Positions 29,340 through 38,224 of a stretch of DNA of 52,238 nucleotides are shown in pieces. Location of the stretch: the NCBI GenBank assembly GCA_025774245.1, contig JALGWI010000011.1, forward strand, positions 1 through 52,238. Direction: 5' to 3'. Origin of the DNA: a bacterium (GTDB lineage: Bacteria; Joyebacterota; Joyebacteria; Joyebacterales; Joyebacteraceae). The position numbers were made by a program, and so were the translations under genes. The notes beneath the pieces were generated by a model. It searched no databases and was not told the DNA's origin. It saw nothing but the letters and a program-made list of their open reading frames with translations. Numbering within the stretch: the stretch's first letter is position 1; each line of letters starts with the position of its first letter.

Positions 29340-31766
29340 ATGCCACAGACCGAGAAGATCATCCCGGTAGTCATCGAAGACGAGATGAAGAAGTCGTACA
29401 TCGATTACGCGATGAGCGTGATCGTGTCGCGGGCGCTCCCGGACGTGCGGGACGGCCTCAAACCCGTGCAGCGTCGCATCCTCGTCGCGATGGACGAACT
29501 GGGACTCGCGCACAACAAGGGCTACCGGAAGTCGGCGAAGATATCCGGCGACGTCAACGGCAACTACCATCCGCACGGAACGAGCGCGATCTACGACGCG
29601 ATGGTCCGCATGGCGCAGGAGTTCTCGCTCCGATATCCGCTCGTCGACGGCCAGGGCAACTTCGGCTCGATCGACGGTGACAGCGCAGCGGCCGAGCGGT
29701 ACACCGAGGCGCGGATGACGAGCGTGGCCGGGGACCTCATGTCGGACCTCAAGAGGGACACCGTCGACTTCGTTCCCAACTACGACGAGACGCGGCAGGA
29801 GCCGGTGGTTCTTCCGGGGAAGCTCCCGAACCTCCTGATGAACGGCGCGTCCGGCATCGCCGTCGGCATGGCGACGAACATCCCGCCGCAGAACCTCCGT
29901 GAGCTCATCGAGGGCATCGTCCGGGTGATCGACGATCCCAAGGTCCCGGACGAGGAGCTTCTCAAGATCGTCAAGGGCCCCGACTTCCCGACCGCCGGGA
30001 TCATCTTCGGACGGGCGGGGATCAGGGACGCGTACCTGACGGGGCGGGGCAGGATCATCGTTCGCGCCCGCGCGAACGCCGAGACGCACCAGAACGGCGC
30101 CGAGTGCATCGTCATCACCGAGATCCCGTTCATGGTCAACAAGTCGAACCTGATCGAGGCGATCGCCGATCTCGTCAGGGCCGGCAAGATCGTGGGCATT
30201 CGGGACATCCGCGACGAGTCCGACCGCGACGGGATCCGGGTCGTCATCGATCTCAAGCGCGATGCGCAGGCGGCCGTCATTCTGAACCAGCTCTATAAGA
30301 GCACGCAGATGCAAACGACGTTCGGGACGATCCTGCTGGCGCTCGTCGAGGGCGTCCCGAAGGTGCTCACCCTCAAGCAGATGATGGCGCACTTCGTCGC
30401 GCACCGCGAGGAAGTCATCGTCAGGCGGACCAAGTTCGATCTCGCGAAGGCCGAGGCACGCGCCCACATCCTCGAGGGTCTCAAGAAGGCGCTCGACCAC
30501 ATCGACGAGATCATCCAGCTCATCAAGAGGTCGAAGGACGTCGACCACGCCCGGACGCAGCTCATGAAGAAGTTCAAGCTGTCGGAGATCCAGGCGCAGG
30601 CGATCCTCGACATGCGGCTGCAGCGGCTCACCGGCCTCCAGAGGAAGAAGATCGAGGAGGAGTACAAGGAGGTCATCAAGCTCATCGCCAGCCTGAAGGG
30701 GATCCTCGAGAGCAGGTCGAAGGTGCTTGCGATCATCAAGGAGGATCTTGCGGCGGCGGCAAAGGCCTACGGCGACGACCGCCGGACCGAGATCGTCGAG
30801 GCGACGACCGACTTCACGATCGAGGACCTGATCGCCGAAGAGGACATGGCGATCACGATGTCCCATTCCGGCTACATCAAGAGGCTCCCGGTCGGGACCT
30901 ACCGGCGCCAGCAGCGCGGCGGCAAGGGCGTCACCGGCATGGGGACGAAGGAGGACGACTTCGTCGAGCACATGATGATCGCCTCGACCCACGACTACAT
31001 CCTGTTCTTCACGCAGAGCGGCCAGTGTCACTGGCTCAGGGTCCACGAGATCCCGCAAGCCGGACGAGCCGCGAAGGGGAAGGCGATCATCAACATCCTC
31101 CAGCTCAACCCCGGCGAGTCTCTGAAGGCGTTCGTCTCCGTTCGCGAGTTCGACGACGATCACTTCATCGTGATGGCGTCGAGGCAGGGGATCGTGAAGA
31201 AGACGCGCCTCTCGCAGTTCTCGCACCCGAGGCGAGGGGGCATCCGCGCCATGTCGATCGACAAGGGCGACGAGCTCATCGACGCGGCGATTACGGACGG
31301 GAACCACGACGTCTTCCTCACGAAGAAGCTCGGCAAGGCGATTCGCTTCCGCGAGAACGACGTGCGCGAGATGGGAAGAACCGCGCGCGGCGTCCGCGGG
31401 ACGCTCCTCGAGAAGGGAGACGAGGTCGTCGGCATGGCCGCAGTCGTCGGCGAGGAGGGGACCGTCCTCTCGATCACGTCGAACGGGTACGGGAAGCGCA
31501 CGAAGATCTCCGACTACCGCGTCATCAAGCGCGGCGGAAAGGGCGTCATCTCGATCAAGGCCAGCAAGAGGAACGGCCCCGTCGTCGCGGTTCGGGTGGT
31601 GAACGACGCGGACGAGGTGATGATCATGACCGCGGGCGGCGTGATGATTCGCCTGCCGGTCAAGGGGATCTCTCTCATCGGGCGCAACACGCAGGGCGTC
31701 CGGGTGATCAAGGTATCGAGCGGGGACCGGGTGGTCGACGTCGCCTGCGTGGTCAGCGAGCAGTAG
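29340..31766 (+). CDS. gyrA: DNA gyrase subunit A
   Basis: 808 residues. Breakage-reunion domain with [21 protein letters not shown], quinolone-region sequence [19 protein letters not shown] and the catalytic tyrosine Y121 in [11 protein letters not shown]. Coiled-coil with [20 protein letters not shown], then the C-terminal beta-pinwheel. The GyrA box reads QQRGGKG instead of QRRGGKG (one change), so this is still gyrase rather than ParC. ATG start, with a GAGGGG upstream. 79 bases after gyrB. Confidence 0.96.
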   Translation: MPQTEKIIPVVIEDEMKKSYIDYAMSVIVSRALPDVRDGLKPVQRRILVAMDELGLAHNKGYRKSAKISGDVNGNYHPHGTSAIYDAMVRMAQEFSLRYPLVDGQGNFGSIDGDSAAAERYTEARMTSVAGDLMSDLKRDTVDFVPNYDETRQEPVVLPGKLPNLLMNGASGIAVGMATNIPPQNLRELIEGIVRVIDDPKVPDEELLKIVKGPDFPTAGIIFGRAGIRDAYLTGRGRIIVRARANAETHQNGAECIVITEIPFMVNKSNLIEAIADLVRAGKIVGIRDIRDESDRDGIRVVIDLKRDAQAAVILNQLYKSTQMQTTFGTILLALVEGVPKVLTLKQMMAHFVAHREEVIVRRTKFDLAKAEARAHILEGLKKALDHIDEIIQLIKRSKDVDHARTQLMKKFKLSEIQAQAILDMRLQRLTGLQRKKIEEEYKEVIKLIASLKGILESRSKVLAIIKEDLAAAAKAYGDDRRTEIVEATTDFTIEDLIAEEDMAITMSHSGYIKRLPVGTYRRQQRGGKGVTGMGTKEDDFVEHMMIASTHDYILFFTQSGQCHWLRVHEIPQAGRAAKGKAIINILQLNPGESLKAFVSVREFDDDHFIVMASRQGIVKKTRLSQFSHPRRGGIRAMSIDKGDELIDAAITDGNHDVFLTKKLGKAIRFRENDVREMGRTARGVRGTLLEKGDEVVGMAAVVGEEGTVLSITSNGYGKRTKISDYRVIKRGGKGVISIKASKRNGPVVAVRVVNDADEVMIMTAGGVMIRLPVKGISLIGRNTQGVRVIKVSSGDRVVDVACVVSEQ

Positions 31767-31895
31767 CATCGGGCGGCCCTCAAGGGTCCGGCGATCCAGG
31801 CCAGAGACGAAGGCGGCGCGGCGGAGCGAACGGGAAGCCGCGCGCCGGCGAGCATCGCCTGGAACGGCGAGCAACCAGTCAGGGAGGGGGCAAGC

Positions 31896-33614
31896 TTGGA
31901 TCGGGTCGAGCGCACCGCGCTGATCTCGATTCTGATCAACGTGGGGCTCGTTCTTCTCAAGGTCGCTCTCGCGACCCTCTCCGGCAGCCTCGCGCTCATT
32001 GCGGACGCGTGGCACTCCGGATCCGACGTGGCCGCGTCCGCCCTCGTCTGGGCGGGAGCGCGGGTTTCGCGAGGCGAGCGACGGGTCAACCTCGCTGTCG
32101 TCGAGAACGTGGTCGGCCTCGCGATCGGCGGGCTCATCCTCTGGGCCGCCGTCGGTATCTTCCGCAGGGTCTCCCTCGCGGCGGGCGCACCCATCACGAA
32201 CCTCCCGATCGCCATCGGCGGCGCTCTCGTTGCCGCACTCGTCTCGTACTACGCCGCCCAGTACAAGCTCCATGTCGGCCGCGAGACCGGGAGCCTCTCC
32301 CTGATCGCTGACGGCCATCACTCGCGGATGGACACCCTCACAACCTGGGCGGTCGTCGTCGGCCTCCTCGGCCACGCCATCGGGATCGAGCTCGACCGGA
32401 TCGCGGCCGTGGTGGTCGCGATCTTCGTCGTCGAGTCCGCCCTCGTCATCCTGGCGGCCGCGATCGGCGGACTGCGGGAGGGGACCGCGGCGTCGGCCGC
32501 GCCCCTGGCGAAGCTCACCGAGAGTCCGCTGGCCCGCGGGGCTCTCGGGTTCCTCGAGAGGATCGGGGTCTCGCCGTGGGGGAGGAGCGTCGGTCGGGCG
32601 CTCACGACCCGCGAGGGTCGGCGGCGCGTGATCACCCTCGCGGTCATCGCGGCCCTCGCCGTCTGGGGGCTCACGGCCGTCTACATCGTCGGCCCGGGCC
32701 GGGTCGGCGTCGTCGCGCGGTGGGGAAGAGCGGACACGACACCGGTGATGCCCGGAATCCACCTCAAGGCGCCGTGGCCGGTCGATCGCGTGACGCGCCT
32801 GGCGACCTCGCAGGTCAGGAGGGTCGAGCTCGGGTTCAGGACGAGGACGCCGACCGGCATGGCGTCGATGGTCGCGGCGGAGTTCTACGCCGCGCTCTGG
32901 GAGAGCCGTCACGAGGTGGGGACCTACGAGAAGCGCCCGGACGAGGCGCTCCGGCTCACCGGCGACGAGAACATCATCGACATGAACCTCGTCGTGTTCT
33001 ACCGCGTCTCCGATCCCATCGCGTACCTCTTCAACGTCGCCGGGACGGAGGACCTCGTCCGGTTCGCCGCCGGGTCGGTGGCGACCGCGACGACCGGCTC
33101 GCTCACGATCGAGGAGATGCTCACGCTCCGGCGCTACGAGCTCGAGGGGATGATGGCGGCGGCCGTGCAGGAGCTCCTCGACACGGCGGGAGCCGGGATC
33201 GAGATCATCGACGTCCTGCTCCAGGACATGCACCCGCCGCTCGAGGTCGTGCCTTCGTTCCGCGACGTCTCGAGCGCGCGGGAGGACAAGAACAGGATCA
33301 TCAACGAGGCGCTCGGCTATAAGAACGTAACCGTCCCGACGGCGAGGGGGGACGCGGAGCGCCTCCTCCGTGAGGCCGAGGGCTACAGGAGCGAACGCGT
33401 GGGCCGTGCGGAGGGCGACTCCGACCGGATCCTCGCGATGGCGATCGAGTACAGGAGGGCGAAGAACGTCACCGAGACGAGGCTCTACATCGAGGCGATG
33501 GAAGACCTCCTCAAGAACGTCGAGAAATTCATCGTGAGTTCCGACATCGAGGTTAGGGGGTACGACCTGAGGGTGTTCGACAAGGGGATCGTGTCCGACG
33601 GGGTGATCGAGTAG
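31896..33614 (+). CDS. CDF cation-efflux transporter fused to an HflK-type SPFH domain
   Basis: 572 residues from a TTG start preceded by GGGAGGGGG. Residues 1-200 are a CDF (cation diffusion facilitator) membrane domain with both metal-binding helix motifs intact: D37-x2-H40-x3-D44 (DAWHSGSD) and D139-x2-H142-x3-D146 (DGHHSRMD). After a linker, a further membrane helix (about 233-253) leads to a band-7/HflK domain: GRVGVVARWGRADTTPVMPG, FRDVSSAREDKNRIINEALG and an Ala/Glu-rich coiled coil. The cytoplasmic C-terminal domain of ordinary CDF exporters is missing. First gene of a five-gene run with HflC and HflK. Role: probably a metal exporter tied to an SPFH assembly (inference). Confidence 0.85.
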   Translation: MDRVERTALISILINVGLVLLKVALATLSGSLALIADAWHSGSDVAASALVWAGARVSRGERRVNLAVVENVVGLAIGGLILWAAVGIFRRVSLAAGAPITNLPIAIGGALVAALVSYYAAQYKLHVGRETGSLSLIADGHHSRMDTLTTWAVVVGLLGHAIGIELDRIAAVVVAIFVVESALVILAAAIGGLREGTAASAAPLAKLTESPLARGALGFLERIGVSPWGRSVGRALTTREGRRRVITLAVIAALAVWGLTAVYIVGPGRVGVVARWGRADTTPVMPGIHLKAPWPVDRVTRLATSQVRRVELGFRTRTPTGMASMVAAEFYAALWESRHEVGTYEKRPDEALRLTGDENIIDMNLVVFYRVSDPIAYLFNVAGTEDLVRFAAGSVATATTGSLTIEEMLTLRRYELEGMMAAAVQELLDTAGAGIEIIDVLLQDMHPPLEVVPSFRDVSSAREDKNRIINEALGYKNVTVPTARGDAERLLREAEGYRSERVGRAEGDSDRILAMAIEYRRAKNVTETRLYIEAMEDLLKNVEKFIVSSDIEVRGYDLRVFDKGIVSDGVIE

Positions 33615-33681
33615 AGGACCGATCGGGGTGGCGCCCCGATCGACCGGCACTCCGCCGGCGCCGCACTCCACGGAGGGAACG

Positions 33682-34560
33682 GTGATCAAACGAAGGTACT
33701 ACCTGGTGGCTGCGCTGATCGTCGTGGTGCTCATCGCGAGGACCGGAGCCTTCGTTGTCGATGAGACCAAGACGGCGATCGTGACGCAGTTCGGGAACCC
33801 GGTTCGCCAGATCGAGACGGCGGGGCTCCACTGGAAGATCCCGCAGCCCGTGCAGGCTGTGCGGTTCTTCGACAAGAGGCTCCTCGTGTTCGATCCGAAG
33901 CCGACGGAGTTTCTGACGAGCGACAAGAAGAACATCGTCGCCGACGCCTTCGTCGCGTGGCGCATCGACGATCCGAAGCGCTTCCTCGAGACGGTGAACG
34001 ACAGGGCGGGGGCGGAGGTGAGGATGGCCGACATCGTGGCGTCGCAGCTGGGGGCGGCGCTCGGCAGGTACCCGCTGCACGCGCTGATTTCGACGGAGCC
34101 GGAGTCGATGCGGGTCGCCGAGATCATGACGGCCGTGACGGAGGGGTGTCGGTCGACCGCCGGGCGGAGCTTCGGGATTGATGTGGCCGACGTGCGGCTG
34201 AACCGCCTCGCACTCCCCGAGCAGAACAAGCAGAGCGTCTTCGATCGCATGAGGGCCGAGCGAGACAGGATCGCGCGCAAGTACCGCTCGGAGGGGGAGG
34301 AGGAGGCGATCAAGATCCGCGCCGAGGCCGACAAGGAGCGGCAGGAGGTCATGGCTGCGGCGTACAGGGAGGCGGAGGGAATCCGTGGCGAGGGGGACGC
34401 GGCGGCGATGAGGATCTACGGTGAGGCGTTCAACGCCGATCCGGAGTTCTACACGTTCCTGCGGACGCTCGAGTCGTACAAGGCGTTCCTCGATGAGAAC
34501 ACGACCGTCGTGCTCTCGTCCGACTCGGAGCTTCTGAGGCTCTTCAACAAGAAGCGCTAG
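33682..34560 (+). CDS. hflC: HflC-type SPFH protein
   Basis: 292 residues from a GTG with GGAGGG upstream. One N-terminal membrane helix (YYLVAALIVVVLIA), then the SPFH domain (VVDETKTAIVTQFGNPVRQI and ETAGLHWKIPQPVQ), a long charged coiled coil (RMRAERDRIARKYRSEGEEE) and a C-terminal TFLRTLESYKAFLDENTTVVL that matches HflC. HflK and HflC form a membrane cage around the FtsH protease. 67 bases after the CDF-HflK gene. Confidence 0.9.
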   Translation: MIKRRYYLVAALIVVVLIARTGAFVVDETKTAIVTQFGNPVRQIETAGLHWKIPQPVQAVRFFDKRLLVFDPKPTEFLTSDKKNIVADAFVAWRIDDPKRFLETVNDRAGAEVRMADIVASQLGAALGRYPLHALISTEPESMRVAEIMTAVTEGCRSTAGRSFGIDVADVRLNRLALPEQNKQSVFDRMRAERDRIARKYRSEGEEEAIKIRAEADKERQEVMAAAYREAEGIRGEGDAAAMRIYGEAFNADPEFYTFLRTLESYKAFLDENTTVVLSSDSELLRLFNKKR

Positions 34561-34585
34561 CGGCGCGAGAAGGAGAACGCGGGGC

Positions 34586-35548
34586 GTGGAAGGAAACACG
34601 ACGATCAGGTCCGACATGCAGGCAGGGCTTCCGAAGGTCCGGAGGCTCGCGCGGATCGTCGTCCTCGCGGCGGTCGCGATGTACGCGCTCTCCGGCGTCT
34701 ACGTCGTCCAGCCGGACGAGCGGGGCGTCGTGAAGCGTTTCGGTCGCGTGATCGTCGGCAACGTGCAGCCGGGCATCCACTATCGCATCCCGTGGCCGGT
34801 CGACTCCGTGGCGACGCCGCAGGTCACGTCGATCAAGAGGATGAGCGTGGGCTACAGGATCATCGACGAGCTGCGCGGCATCGCGGCCACATCGCGCGAG
34901 GCCCAGTTCGTCACGGGCGATGCGAACATCATCGAGATCCAGCTCCTGATCCAGTACGTCGTCAAGGATCCGTCCGCCTTCCTCTACGCCGTCGAGGAGC
35001 CGCACTGGATCGTGCGGAGAGCCGGCGAGACGGCCCTGACCGAGAAGGTCGGCACGCTCGGCGTCGACGCCCTCCTGACGACGGCGAAGATCGAAGTCGC
35101 GCAGTCGGTGAAGGAGGGAGCCCAGGTGCTCCTCGACTCCTACGGGGCCGGCGTGGAGATCGTCGCGGTCCACCTCCAGGACATCAGTCCGCCGCGCGAG
35201 GTCGCGGACGCGTTTCGTGATGTCGCGAGCGCGCGGGAGGACAGGAGCCGGATCATCCAGGAGGCGAACGGGTACGCCAACCGCGTCGTCCCGACCGCCC
35301 GCGGCGAGGCGCAGCAGCTCGTGACCGCGGCAGAGGGGTACCGCACCGAGAAGGTCAGTTCCGCCGAAGGCGAGGCGGAGCGTTTCCTCTTGATGCTCGG
35401 GGAGTACAGGAAAGGAAGGACCGCGGCGCGCGAGCGGATCTACCTCGAGGTCATGGAGGAGGTCCTCGGGCGCGTCAGGAAGTACGTGGTCGACAAGAAG
35501 GCGGGGGACGGGAAGCTCGACCTGAGGTTCCTTTCGCCGAGGAAGTAG
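34586..35548 (+). CDS. hflK: HflK-type SPFH protein
   Basis: 320 residues, GTG start at 34586. A membrane helix at about 22-38, the HflK-type entry (VVQPDERGVVKRFGRVI, then VQPGIHYRIPWPVDSV), FVTGDANIIEIQLLIQYVVKD, the SPFH turn DAFRDVASAREDRSRII and a coiled coil. The C-terminal sequence ending DLRFLSPRK reappears in decayed form at 46097-46277. It is similar to the SPFH half of 31896-33614, so the operon holds two HflK types and one HflC. 25 bases separate it from hflC. Confidence 0.9.
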   Translation: MEGNTTIRSDMQAGLPKVRRLARIVVLAAVAMYALSGVYVVQPDERGVVKRFGRVIVGNVQPGIHYRIPWPVDSVATPQVTSIKRMSVGYRIIDELRGIAATSREAQFVTGDANIIEIQLLIQYVVKDPSAFLYAVEEPHWIVRRAGETALTEKVGTLGVDALLTTAKIEVAQSVKEGAQVLLDSYGAGVEIVAVHLQDISPPREVADAFRDVASAREDRSRIIQEANGYANRVVPTARGEAQQLVTAAEGYRTEKVSSAEGEAERFLLMLGEYRKGRTAARERIYLEVMEEVLGRVRKYVVDKKAGDGKLDLRFLSPRK

Positions 35549-35665
35549 GAGCCGCCTGCGCGCTTCCTTCGTGCGGGACGGCCGTGGCACGTGGTACGCT
35601 TGCCTCGCGCGGCGAGCGTGCCGCGCGGGGCACTTCCGGCGCGACCCCGTCGACGGGAGCGACGC

Positions 35666-38182
35666 ATGTACGGATTCCTCGCCACGGCTCTCCTTCTTCT
35701 GTCTATAGGCCTTCTCGAAACCGCCCTCGGTCCACGGGGGGCACACCTCACCTCACTCCTGGCACTCGCTCTCCTGGCACCCGTCCTCGTCCACCTGGCC
35801 GCCGGCATCGATCGGCGGAGCGGGCTCCGCGCCTTCGCTCTGGCGGCCGGCGCGGCCTGCGCCGTCCTGTGGTTCGCGGGGCTCAGGCACGGGGCGGCGG
35901 GAGCGGCATCGTACCTGGTCCTCGCCTCGTCGTTCGCCTTCCTCGCGCTCGCGCAGGATCCATTTGAGGCGACGAGGAGAGGGCTCGCGTCGGCCCTCGC
36001 GCTCACCGTGCTCGGGTACGGCGCCTTCATCGCCGTCCGGGACCACGCGACACTCTGGCCGCTTCTCTATCCGCTCTCGACGCGCGTCACCGCGGCCGTC
36101 GCCTCGTTCTTCGGGACGTCGGCGCGCCTCGGTCCGACCTACTCGGGGTTCTGGCTCGTCATCGCGTTCGGGGTCGCGTTCGCCGCGCGGGCGGTCGTGC
36201 GACAGCCCGGGTCGGCCGGGCGCCGCGGGCGGGCGGGTTCCCCCGGAGTCGCTGCGAGGAGCCTCCTCGCCGTGGCGTTCCTCGTCGTTCTCCCCGCGGT
36301 CGCGATCGGCCTCCGGAGGCTCGTGCCGGTCGGCGTCGCCGTGGGCGCTCCGGTCCACCTTCTCGTCTGGCGCGTGATCGCGTACGTCCTCCTTCTCGTT
36401 CCGCTGGCAGTCTTCCTCCGGGCACACCCGCTTCCCGAGGGCAGGGGCAAGGGCAGGGGCGGACGCGTCGGCCGCGGGCCCGCTCCGCTTGCCCTGTCGC
36501 GGCGGCGTTCGCGCAGACGGTCGGGGTCGGCGGGCGGATCGCCCGGGCCCGCCATCGCGGCGGCGGTCGTGCTCCTCGTCGGACTCGGCCTGCTCGTGTT
36601 CAGGCCGGGCGTTCCTCCGAAGACGGGACGCGTCCTCCTCGACGCGCGTGGCGAGTTCGATCTGGAGCCGCTCCGGTGGGGCCAGTACGGGCTCGACGTC
36701 CCGCAGGGCGCCTCGATCGCGAACCTGCCTCCCTTCCTCGAAGCGCGTGGCTTCCCGGTCACGGTGCACGAGAAGATGTTGAGCGACTCGCTCCTCGCCG
36801 GTCACGACGTTCTTCTCGTGATGAACCCCGGCTGCGCCTTCGAGGAGTCCGAGCTCGAGGCGGTCTGGTCGTTCGTGGAACGAGGTGGCGGCCTCCTCGT
36901 CCTGGGTGACCACACCAACATCGGCGGGACGATGGAGCCCCTGAACACGCTCCTCGCTCCCTCGGGCGTTCGAATCGAGTTCGATTCGGCGATCCCCCTG
37001 GCGTCCCGGTGGACGTGGTACGACTGCATGCGATTCCATCCGCATCCGGTGACGCGGGGGATCCGCGACGAGAACGACGTCAAGATCAGCGTCGGCGCGA
37101 GCCTCGCTCTCCCATCGCGGGCGGTGCCGCTCCTCTCGGGACGCGACGCCTTCTCGGACGCCGGAAACTGGGAGAACGAGGACGGCGCGTATCTCGGCAA
37201 CATGAGTCACGACGCCCGCGAGGCGCTCGGCGACCTTCCGCTCGCGGCGGTCGTCCGGCACGGGCGGGGGAAGGTCGTCGTCTTCGGCGACACGTCGACG
37301 TTCCAGCGGACCGCGATCTACAACTCGCACGAGTTCGTGGTGCGGCTCTTCACATACCTCGCGTCCCCGGACGTGGACGGGCTCCCTTCGGGCGCGAGGA
37401 TCGTCGGCGCCGTCCTGGTCGTCCTCGGCGCCGCGGGCCTCTTCCTCGCCGGCGCGGCGGCGCTTCCCGTGCTCGCGGTCGCGTGCGCCGCGGGAGCAGT
37501 CCTCGTCTCTGTCGCGGGACGTGTTGCGCGCGTCGAGACGGAGCGGTTCGTGCCGGGAACGCCGCTCGCCTGGATCGACCTCGCGCACGGGAACCGGGTC
37601 GACCTCCACATCGGGCAGGACGACGGGATCAACGGCTTCGTCGACCACCTCTGGCGTGGGGGTTACGTCCCGCTCGGCGCGAAGCGCTTCGACGCGGAAG
37701 CGCTCGACGGAGCGGCGCTCGTGGCGACTATCGCGCCGGCGCTGCCGTTCGCTCCGGCGGAGCGACGGGCGCTCGTGAGCTACGTCGACGGGGGAGGGCT
37801 CCTCGTCGTCGCGACCGGCTACGAGGAACGGTCGGGCGCGGAACAGCTCCTCGACGACTTCGGCTACGCCATCGACGCGACCCCGATCGGGGGTGCGCAC
37901 GTGGCCGAGACCGCGTTCGAGGGTCACGACGTCATGATGCACGAGTCGTGGCCCGTGCTCGGAGGGGGAGAGGGCCGCGAGGTCTGGGTCTCGTCGTGGG
38001 GCTACCCGCTCGTCACGTTTGAGCGGATCGGTCGCGGCGGCCTCATCGTGATCGGCGACTCGCGTTTCCTCTGCGACGTCAAGCTCGAGAGCCGCGACCG
38101 GTTCATCGAGCCGAACATCGATTTCCTGCGGACCGCGCTGGAGACGGCCCGCGACAGGATCGCTTCGGCGGAGGAACCGTGA
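35666..38182 (+). CDS. large membrane protein with two GATase-like extracytoplasmic domains (1)
   Basis: 838 residues from the ATG at 35666. I do not know the family with certainty. N-terminal 320 residues hold about eight to nine membrane segments. Then a soluble domain beginning GRVLLDARGEFDLEPL with VERGGGLLVLGDHTN and a C-terminal GDTSTFQ block that resembles DUF4350/GATase1-like folds, two further membrane helices, and a second domain of the same kind (LVSYVDGGGLLVVATGY to GDSRFLCD). The membrane part has an exosortase-like layout (LYPLSTRVTAAVASFFG then GPTYSGFW) but no catalytic cysteine there. Paralogue of the next gene. Confidence 0.75.
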   Translation: MYGFLATALLLLSIGLLETALGPRGAHLTSLLALALLAPVLVHLAAGIDRRSGLRAFALAAGAACAVLWFAGLRHGAAGAASYLVLASSFAFLALAQDPFEATRRGLASALALTVLGYGAFIAVRDHATLWPLLYPLSTRVTAAVASFFGTSARLGPTYSGFWLVIAFGVAFAARAVVRQPGSAGRRGRAGSPGVAARSLLAVAFLVVLPAVAIGLRRLVPVGVAVGAPVHLLVWRVIAYVLLLVPLAVFLRAHPLPEGRGKGRGGRVGRGPAPLALSRRRSRRRSGSAGGSPGPAIAAAVVLLVGLGLLVFRPGVPPKTGRVLLDARGEFDLEPLRWGQYGLDVPQGASIANLPPFLEARGFPVTVHEKMLSDSLLAGHDVLLVMNPGCAFEESELEAVWSFVERGGGLLVLGDHTNIGGTMEPLNTLLAPSGVRIEFDSAIPLASRWTWYDCMRFHPHPVTRGIRDENDVKISVGASLALPSRAVPLLSGRDAFSDAGNWENEDGAYLGNMSHDAREALGDLPLAAVVRHGRGKVVVFGDTSTFQRTAIYNSHEFVVRLFTYLASPDVDGLPSGARIVGAVLVVLGAAGLFLAGAAALPVLAVACAAGAVLVSVAGRVARVETERFVPGTPLAWIDLAHGNRVDLHIGQDDGINGFVDHLWRGGYVPLGAKRFDAEALDGAALVATIAPALPFAPAERRALVSYVDGGGLLVVATGYEERSGAEQLLDDFGYAIDATPIGGAHVAETAFEGHDVMMHESWPVLGGGEGREVWVSSWGYPLVTFERIGRGGLIVIGDSRFLCDVKLESRDRFIEPNIDFLRTALETARDRIASAEEP

Positions 38183-38224
38183 GGTCCGTGAGGGAACAAC
38201 ATTGACGGCCGTCAGGAAGGAACC

